Positions 54,493 to 61,370 of a stretch of DNA of 64,000 nucleotides are shown here, in pieces; position 1 is the first letter of the stretch; each line of letters begins with the position of its first letter. Source of the DNA: Ruegeria arenilitoris (GTDB taxonomy: Bacteria; Pseudomonadota; Alphaproteobacteria; Rhodobacterales; Rhodobacteraceae); NCBI RefSeq assembly GCF_013035425.1, contig NZ_WQHX01000002.1:651402-715401 (forward strand), in the 5' to 3' direction. Both the position numbers and the translations under genes were made by a program. The notes beneath the pieces are model-generated. The model was not told the DNA's origin, did no database searches, and saw only the letters and a list, made by a program, of their open reading frames with translations.

Positions 54493-55233
54493 ATGTTGCG
54501 AAGATTTGGCATGAGTCGCCTCATTACTTTTCTGATTTATACAATTTTGCTCTGTCCGCTGCCTCTGCATGCCGAAAGGTGTAGATTGGCGCTGGTCCTT
54601 GCACTTGATGTTTCCGGTTCTGTGGACGAATCCGAATACGCAATGCAGTTGAATGGGCTTTCTTACGCGCTCAACGCCGCCGAAGTTCGCGCTGCTATTC
54701 TGAGTAATCCGGACAATCCTGTGTACCTGTCTGTTTTTGAGTGGAGTTCTCAAAATCATCAGTTTTTGATCCAACCCTGGATCGCGTTAGACAGCCATGA
54801 CGCGATCGACGTAGCCGTTCGTCGTATTAGTGCCTACCGAAAAAAACGGGCTGGTTTAAAGACCGCTTTGAGTACGGCGATACTATTTGCCGGAGAGCTT
54901 CTGAAGCAGAAAGAACATTGTTGGCAAAAAACAATTGATGTTTCTGGTGACGGTAAAAACAACATAGGTCCCTCTCCTAGGCAGGTTTACGAGTTGGATA
55001 CGTTCAGAGACGTAACTGTTAACGCGCTGGTCGTGGGAGAGCCCGCTGCATCCGATAGTGCAACAGCTGAAGAAGAATTTACGGACTTAGATCTGATGAA
55101 TTATTTCGCGCGCGAAGTCATTCATGGCTCCGCCGCATTCACGTTGATTGCTTATGGATACGAGGACTACGCAAGAGCAATGCAGCAAAAACTCATGAAG
55201 GAGGTCACCTTTCCTGTCCTGGGTCTGCGCTAA
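54493..55233 (+). CDS. DUF1194-family exported protein (von-Willebrand-A-like)
   Basis: A 246-residue protein with a signal peptide (SRLITFLIYTILLCPLPLHA) and a vWA-like domain beginning ALVLALDVSGSVDESEYAMQ, the MIDAS metal motif DxSxS, as in DUF1194. The family is common in Rhodobacterales and probably mediates periplasmic protein contacts. AAGGA precedes ATG 54493. It is a single gene upstream of the cupin. No other clue to partners. Confidence 0.8.
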   Translation: MLRRFGMSRLITFLIYTILLCPLPLHAERCRLALVLALDVSGSVDESEYAMQLNGLSYALNAAEVRAAILSNPDNPVYLSVFEWSSQNHQFLIQPWIALDSHDAIDVAVRRISAYRKKRAGLKTALSTAILFAGELLKQKEHCWQKTIDVSGDGKNNIGPSPRQVYELDTFRDVTVNALVVGEPAASDSATAEEEFTDLDLMNYFAREVIHGSAAFTLIAYGYEDYARAMQQKLMKEVTFPVLGLR

Positions 55234-55295
55234 TCACTCGTCCGCGATCTCTAAGAAAAACTAACCCAATTTGCCGGCAAGTTAAGGAGAAATGA

Positions 55296-55670
55296 ATGAA
55301 ACCGATCCAAGCGACAGAAAGACTGGTCGCAAATATCTATGATAAAACCGCTTATATTCCTTACGATCCTGACGGGTCATCTGAAACAGGTACACACTTT
55401 ATTCAGCTAAACCCGGATGCAGTCCGAGATGTGGGGTTTTACATTTACCGAATGGAGCCGGGTTCCAGCTCTACACCGCATCGACACGCCGGAGCAGAAG
55501 AGTTTCTGATCATTCAGGGTGAACTTATCGATAACGACGGCACAGTATACAAACAAGGTGACGTGGTTTGGCTTGCAAAAGGAACCGAGCACAGTTCTTA
55601 CACTGAAACCGGTTGCCTGATAGCAGTTTACGCGGAATCCACCGAAGATCCCCTAAGCGCGTTTGAATGA
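55296..55670 (+). CDS. Cupin-domain protein (ChrR-like)
   Basis: A 124-residue cupin. The two cupin motifs are visible: HRHAGAEEFLIIQGELIDNDG, with the histidines and glutamate of the metal site, and YKQGDVVWLAKGTEHSSY with the last histidine. A ribosome site AAGGAG precedes ATG 55296. It could be a small dioxygenase-like or sugar-binding protein or an anti-sigma-like sensor; no sigma factor gene is next to it. It is the last intact plus-strand gene before the LysE remnant. Confidence 0.8.
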   Translation: MKPIQATERLVANIYDKTAYIPYDPDGSSETGTHFIQLNPDAVRDVGFYIYRMEPGSSSTPHRHAGAEEFLIIQGELIDNDGTVYKQGDVVWLAKGTEHSSYTETGCLIAVYAESTEDPLSAFE

Positions 55671-56100
55671 TTTTTTGCGGAAAGGCCCAAGACTGACAGA
55701 GATGGATTTTTCTTTGGCATCACGCAAAGAATAAGCAGCTCTCGCGTCACTCGTGAAAACAACTAAACAACTTGTCGTGGTCCGCGGTGTACTTCGTGAA
55801 ACAGTTTCAACATACGTTTTGGAAATATGGGCTGTTTTTCCGCCATGACTCAATTCAAAGGGGATCAGGAACAAGAGCAGACCCACGCATTTGCGAGCAT
55901 CACGGCTCCCAGTCCAAGAGCAGCAGCGACCGACCACATAAGCGAGCCTGTTTTAATATCCGAGGCAAGAGCCAAACCCGATCTGCGACCCGAAGCCATG
56001 GATGTTCCTGCAACGGCAAGGGTCGCGGGCCCAGGACTAACCGAGGAGATAAGTGCCGCTATGAGTATTAGTGGGAGGTTTATCTCAAGGGGTATTGATT
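55655..56100 (-). pseudogene. Remnant of a LysE/RhtB-family exporter
   Basis: The minus strand in this region encodes a recognisable LysE N-terminus in one frame (LPLILIAALISSVSPGPATLAVAGTSMASG through AALGLGAVMLANAW, about 56090-55880) which then breaks at VCSCS-stop. In a shifted frame the next part (SDARAAYSLRDAKEKSISVSLGPFRKKSFKRA, about 55750-55656) matches the LysE loop before the C-terminal half, and the sequence ends abruptly at the end of the cupin gene. The start codon and the last third are missing. It is a dead gene with a frameshift and a deletion. Confidence 0.6.
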
Positions 56101-56821
56101 TTCCACACTGATGTTTTGACGTAACATTCTGTAATCGCATCCTAAAGTCAATTTGGGTTCGTCGTCTTCTTTGCTGCACTCGACGCGAACAACCGCTTTA
56201 CGGGCAATCCTGCTGCTCGTTGAAACGTTTTACTTGAGGCGAAAACATATTCTCCGCTTCTATCGAAGCATCTCCAATCGCAGGTGGCATTGTACTTGCG
56301 AACCTGCAGCCGACTGGCGTGTCACTGCTCCCGATACGCAGGCCGGAATGTGGCACACACAATGCTTTGCTCGAGTTTCAGGCGACTTCGGACAAAATGT
56401 AGAAGGTATTCGTCGCAACAACCAGTTGGAAATACAACACTTCTCAGAGTTCGCTGACAAAGCAATCTGGAGCCAACATGAGAAAAAACTCCAGCTTTCT
56501 ACAACGGAAATGTTTTCAGCGCGAATAGCTTCAACATGCAGTCACCTGAGAGATTTTCTTTCCATTCGTCGTTATCCTTTCTGAACCAGAGACAACCTAT
56601 TATCCCTCTAGATATCCAAAACAGAAAGTCAGTAACCTTTCCAAATAACAACAGAAACCTACAGACTTCATTTGTCCGCGCACTTGGCCGTTTCAGGGGC
56701 ATTCAATAGGTCTAGCCAATCCGATGTATGCGAGTTGAGGAAGTAAAAAGGAAACGACTTTCGCGGATTCTGAAGACAATTTATCTTTTCTGAAAAAAAT
56801 TCACTGAACGGAGTTTAATTT
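56101..56821. other. Stretch without an intact gene
   Basis: About 720 bases after the LysE remnant. Plus-strand frames are broken at short intervals; the piece at 56155-56216 reads RFTGNPAA, reminiscent of PhzF, but it is too short to use. A degenerate region is the best description. Confidence 0.4.
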
Positions 56822-57778
56822 ATGAACGATACATGCGACTGGCAACCTTCTCAACGGTATCCCGACCCATCTGTGATTTCGCTTGATCCGCGATTTGAAA
56901 AGTACAAGTTGCCTTTGGCGGGAGTTGAGAGATTGGCGGTAGGGTGTCGCTGGTGCGAGGGACCCGTGTGGTTCGGAGACGGGCGATATCTGCTGTGGAG
57001 TGACATTCCAAACAACCGGATTATGCGGTGGGATGAAGTCACAGGAAAAACATCGGCGTTTCGGCAGCCGTCAAATTTTTCCAATGGTCAAACCAGAGAC
57101 CGGCAGGGCCGCCTGATCACCTGTGAACACGGCGGCCGCAGGGTGACGCGGACAGAATATGACGGCACTATTACTGTTCTGGCTGACAGTTTTGACGGAA
57201 AGCGGCTCAGCTCTCCCAACGACGTTATTGTCAAATCTGATAACAGCATTTGGTTCACCGATCCGACGTTTGGTATCTTGGGCAATTACGAAGGAATTCG
57301 CGCGGAACCAGAATTAGGCCAAAATGTTTACCGACTTGATGCCGACACTGGAGAATTGAGCGTCGTGGCCGACGACATTATGGGACCTAACGGACTGGCC
57401 TTTAGTCCCGATGAGACAGTGCTCTATATTGTGGAATCGCGAGGTGTACCGACACGCAAAATACTAGCTTATGACGTGAATGTTGACGGCGCCTCGATCC
57501 GAAACAAACGCGTGCTGATAGATGCCGGCCCTGGTACACCAGACGGGTTTCGCGTGGATGTTGATGGAAATCTCTGGTGTGGTTGGGGCATGGGTGATGC
57601 AGAACTTGACGGGGTGATGATCTTTGCCCCTGATGGGACCCTGATTGGCCGCATTGTTCTGCCCGAAAGATGTGCCAATCTTTGCTTTGGCGGTCGAGCA
57701 AATAGCCGTATTTTCATGGCAGCCAGCCATTCAATTTACGCACTTTATGTCAATATTCCAGGCGTCGTGGGAGGGTAA
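56822..57778 (+). CDS. SMP-30/gluconolactonase-family lactonase
   Basis: A 318-residue six-bladed beta-propeller of the SMP-30/gluconolactonase/LRE family. The blades show WCEGPVWFGDGRYLLWSDIPNNRIMRWDE, SSPNDVIVKSDNSIWFTDPTFGI, MGPNGLAFSPDETVLYIVES and TPDGFRVDVDGNLWCGW, with the glutamate, asparagine and aspartate that bind the divalent metal in the centre. It hydrolyses sugar or other lactones in the cytoplasm. A GGAG eight bases before ATG 56822 supports the start. It has no sugar-pathway neighbours, so the substrate is unknown. Confidence 0.87.
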   Translation: MNDTCDWQPSQRYPDPSVISLDPRFEKYKLPLAGVERLAVGCRWCEGPVWFGDGRYLLWSDIPNNRIMRWDEVTGKTSAFRQPSNFSNGQTRDRQGRLITCEHGGRRVTRTEYDGTITVLADSFDGKRLSSPNDVIVKSDNSIWFTDPTFGILGNYEGIRAEPELGQNVYRLDADTGELSVVADDIMGPNGLAFSPDETVLYIVESRGVPTRKILAYDVNVDGASIRNKRVLIDAGPGTPDGFRVDVDGNLWCGWGMGDAELDGVMIFAPDGTLIGRIVLPERCANLCFGGRANSRIFMAASHSIYALYVNIPGVVGG

Positions 57779-57925
57779 AGAAAAATAGGTAAGTCGAAGG
57801 TCGGGACCATTTTACAAACCCCGGCCGCGTAAGTGGCTTTTGTCAACGGCGGACATTCGACAAAACCACGGCAATGACCACTTAGAGGACAAGTCAGCCA
57901 ATTTTGTCGAGCCAAATATTTGCGA

Positions 57926-58563
57926 ATGTCACGTCAGAGACGGAGCTCGTCAAAAAGAACAGGCAGACCAACCCAAGGGCAGGCTAACTGACGATTGCCA
58001 AAAAAAGTTCGCCGCCAACGGCTATCATGGCGTCAGCCTCGCTGCGTTGGCGGGTGAAGCAAGTGTGTCAAAACAGGCGTTGCTGCATTTCTTCGGTACA
58101 AAGCAATATCTTTACTCCGAAGTTCATTCCGCTTTCGTTGATCGACAATTCGCTGAGATTGAAGCGGCAAAGCAGCCTGACCCGGTGATGCACCTTAAAG
58201 CTTATTTTAATCGGTTAAAGGGGTCCAACTTTTTGCGGCCCGAAGACGCACGCCTGACCGTTCGAGCGCTGTTGGATGTCCGCGAGAACTCGAAGGTTTG
58301 TCCCGTGAAGGCCTACTTGGACAGGTTAATAGAAATTTCCCGGGGTACACCGGTTGGTCAGCACACCAGCGAAACCGAAATGCGCTCTCAAGTCTTTCAA
58401 CTGATCGGAGCGATACAGTATTTTCCATTTCCTTGAACGCTATCTGTGGGTTGTACGGAAAGGCCAACGCCAAAGAGCTGGCCGACTGTTTTTCCAACAA
58501 ATCGACGACACCGTGGACAGCCTGTTAGGTGCGGACAAGCTGGCCGAAGCTGAAACCAAGTGA
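57926..58563 (+). pseudogene. Frameshifted TetR/AcrR-family regulator
   Basis: The region codes for a TetR regulator but not in one frame. A start at ATG 57926 reads MSRQRRSSSKRTGRPTQGQA in one frame and then stops; the helix-turn-helix (KFAANGYHGVSLAALAGEASVSKQALLHFFGTK) is in another frame, which is open to 58436 and ends after AIQYFPFP. A third frame from about 58425 (LERYLWVV...LLGADKLAEAETK, stop 58561-58563) completes the protein. At least two frameshifts are needed, so the gene is broken unless the sequence has errors. Confidence 0.6.
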
Positions 58564-58567
58564 TCGC

Positions 58568-59530
58568 TCAGGGTTTGGCCTTTTGCTCAGTTGGTTGACC
58601 GCAGGTCGGGCAGCGTTCAGCATCCGACAACGTTTCGGCATGCACACGTTCTCGGATATGGTCGGCAGAGCGGCGAGACAGCCCCAACTGCTTGCGGACG
58701 GATTCAATATCTGCCTCATCCTTCTCGCAAATATCGCCGTCTTCCAGAGCCTTTCGAAACTCGCGCTCCAGGCTAGCACGTCGGCGGTGCAACTGATCAT
58801 TTAAGCCGCTGGCGATAATACCTGCGGGCAACGCGGCCATACCAATGCCGATTACCGTTATCGCAGCACCGAAAATCTTGCCTGCAACCGTTACCGGCGT
58901 CACGTCGCCGTAGCCAACGGTCGTCAAAGTCGCCATCGCCCACCACATCGCCGCCGGGATCGAACCAAAGGCTGCGGGCTGCGCGTCGTGCTCTGCCAGC
59001 CAAGCGCCGCTGGCGGCAAAGATCAGCATCACCATAAGAATGAAGAAGCCGGCAAAGAAGGCGCCAGCCTCTTCCTCAAACACGGCAAGCAGCATGCCTA
59101 GTGCGGGTGAGTAGCGCGTGAGTTTGAGCAGCCGCAACATACGGAAAGTTCGCAACAGACGCAGGTCGATCGGGAAGAGCAGGTAAAGCAGTGCCGGCAA
59201 AATTGCCAGTAAGTCGATGACAGCGATTGGAGAAACGGCCCAAGAAGCGCGCGTTTTGTAATTTGGATTTTCTGTCGCAACCCAAAGTCTTGCCGCGTAT
59301 TCGACTATGAACACGAACAGGGAAAAGCCCTCTAACAGGTAAAGGGCGAAACCCCAACGTGCATATATAGAGTCGACGGTTTCAAGAAGGACAGCAGCTA
59401 CGTTCAGTGTAATCAACGCTATAAGAGCTATTTCCAGCAACCAGGGGCCGATAGCGACCCGGTCTGGGCGCTCTAGCCACCAATAGACTTTCTTTCTCAG
59501 TTCGTCCGAGTCTGTCAAAACTTCACTCAT
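58568..59530 (-). CDS. Voltage-gated-type potassium channel
   Basis: A 320-residue six-helix ion channel. Helices S1-S3 fill residues 25-115, the arginine-rich S4 is LRLLRTFRMLRLLKLTRYS (about 122-140), and the pore carries the potassium filter TVGYGD at 204-209, in the TTVGYGDVTPVT context. A cytoplasmic tail contains a charged helix and ends with CPTCGQP, a single CxxC pair. The KvAP-like plan with voltage sensor and filter intact indicates potassium conductance. ATG 59530 overlaps the end of the LtrA gene by eight bases, so the two are co-transcribed. Confidence 0.88.
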   Translation of the reverse strand: MSEVLTDSDELRKKVYWWLERPDRVAIGPWLLEIALIALITLNVAAVLLETVDSIYARWGFALYLLEGFSLFVFIVEYAARLWVATENPNYKTRASWAVSPIAVIDLLAILPALLYLLFPIDLRLLRTFRMLRLLKLTRYSPALGMLLAVFEEEAGAFFAGFFILMVMLIFAASGAWLAEHDAQPAAFGSIPAAMWWAMATLTTVGYGDVTPVTVAGKIFGAAITVIGIGMAALPAGIIASGLNDQLHRRRASLEREFRKALEDGDICEKDEADIESVRKQLGLSRRSADHIRERVHAETLSDAERCPTCGQPTEQKAKP

Positions 59531-60714
59531 GTCGAAACTTTGACCATGCGCGCATCAATGGAAATGCGATTTGCGAAAGCAAAGCCGTGCCCCAGATCAA
59601 ATTGCCAACTAACGAGGGCACATGTGGGACGATGTAGAAACAAGTAATTGCCAGTATGATCCCGAACACCCTCACATCCCAGCGTCCAAAATCCGAAGCA
59701 AGACGATGTTCAATGACGTGCTGAAGCGCCCAAAGCATCGCGATATAACCAGCAAGGCCGAAACAGCCAATGGCGGCGTATTCGGTGGGGTATGGCTCCC
59801 AAAATCCGACCTTGACCTCTGCTGCGAGGGCCACCCCAACCATGACACCGCACAACATCAACATTAGGTGCGCAAGCCACCAAATGACCAAGGTCGAAAC
59901 CTTTTTATCTTTTGGTTTGGCGTTGCCCACAAAGTCAAAGTAAATCCAGCACATGACGAACATCGAAACCCCACCGATAACGAAGTTGACCAGCACATCG
60001 GGTGATACTTTGTAGATGCCTTTTTCGGACAGGGTGACGACGAGTTTGAAGAACCCTTCGCCCAATACGATAAGTGTCCAGTAGGGCAAACCGTTCGGCC
60101 ATATGCCCGAGGCGCGGGGTGAAGCGCTCAAAGCGCAAAACGGTAACGCCGGGGATCATATACATCGCCTGCGTCGCCACCATCGCGGCAGCAAAAAACC
60201 AGTAAGCAAGCGGTGTAGGCAAGAAGGCCGTGATCGCAAAGATAACCGCAAAAACCGAGAAGTTGCGGATTTGCGCCGCCGACATCGACTCTCCCGAGGA
60301 ATTGACACGCCGGGCGCGATAGTACAGCGCTGCTATCATGGCGCGGTTTGCGGCAAAACCCAGTGCAAAGAAAACCCAGCCTTTGCCGTCGATAACCGGG
60401 ATCGCTGCGGCCATGAACATCACCGTACAAATCATCACTGACATGATAAGGCGATGCCAGAAATCGGTGCTGACATAAATCGAATTGAAAATACTGAGCT
60501 CTCCCCACGCATACCACAGCGTTATGAAGACCCCGGCGAACACAAGAAACCCATTTAGATCAAGGTGATGCGATAGGTAGTTGCCGAGCAGGAAGATCGT
60601 CACGACATGGATCAGATCATAAAACAGCTCTGCCCAGTGAACATGGTCATGAGCGTGCTCAAGATCTTGATGGTGTTGCGGCTTTCGCCACATGGGATGG
60701 TCATGCAATGCCAT
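59523..60714 (-). pseudogene. Frameshifted LtrA-family membrane protein
   Basis: Low temperature requirement A proteins are about 390-400 residues with many membrane helices. The N-terminal part (frame open from 60714; HWAELFYDLIHVVTIFLLGN, then several helices to LGHMAERFALL) and the C-terminal part (TLIVLGEGFFKLVV... to the stop at 59523) are in different frames. Removing one base near 60078-60081 would join AERFALL to TLIVLGEG, the family pattern. The length 1192 is one more than a multiple of three, so it is a single-base insertion. The gene is either inactive or the sequence has an error. It precedes the potassium channel. Confidence 0.7.
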
Positions 60715-61370
60715 TAATTGGGAACTCTTGAAAGTTGACAGATTGTAGTGGCCGAAACGCGGCCACTTCGATTGGGTTATTTCAAAACCAAGGTTGTATC
60801 GGAGACCGACGCCATGCAACCCCTGCAATGGCAGTCGGGCGAGGGCATGCCGGGCAAACCCGGCCATTCGTTTGGCGACCGCGCCTATTTGGTCCAAGGT
60901 TTTCGGGCGTCACGCGGCCTTGTTGTCTCGCAAAAGCCGCAGAATGCAGCACTTAGTTGTATTCGCTCTGCCCACCTTTATTAAAGTAACGACGTTCGAA
61001 CTTTTTTCGGGCACACCCTAAATGCCTTGGTTGATCCGGAACTACTCTTCGTAGAGAACGCTTGCACCCGTTCTCCGCTTTGCAACTCGGCAAGCGCATC
61101 GGCGCGGACCAGCACTCGCCGACGGTCTTGGCTTAATACGTAGCCACAAAACCTTTTCAAAGGACAATTTGATTCGAATTGACGACGAGTGCATTCAACG
61201 CCGTCGCCTCACTTTTGCCGCAATTTCAGAAAAATTGGAGACAAACGGCCACTCAGGAAATCACTGTCAACTGCATCAGGACAAGTATCACATTTCGCTA
61301 ATTTGGGCGCCGCTTAAGGGCCTAAGTTTCAGGTTACCCTAGGTCAAATGCCCAGCGAAGGACTAGTGAA
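60715..61370. other. Stretch between LtrA and the repeat protein
   Basis: About 650 bases with no gene that I can support. A short plus-strand frame at about 60748-60984 has protein-like composition but no start signal or family. It should hold the promoter of the repeat gene. Confidence 0.4.

Noticed and set aside
56155..56216. PhzF-like segment reading RFTGNPAA
   Set aside because: Only about 20 codons, broken on both sides, no further PhzF motif in any frame.
60748..60984. Plus-strand frame of 78 codons upstream of the repeat gene
   Set aside because: No ribosome site, no family, and part of it mirrors codons of the LtrA upstream extension on the other strand.
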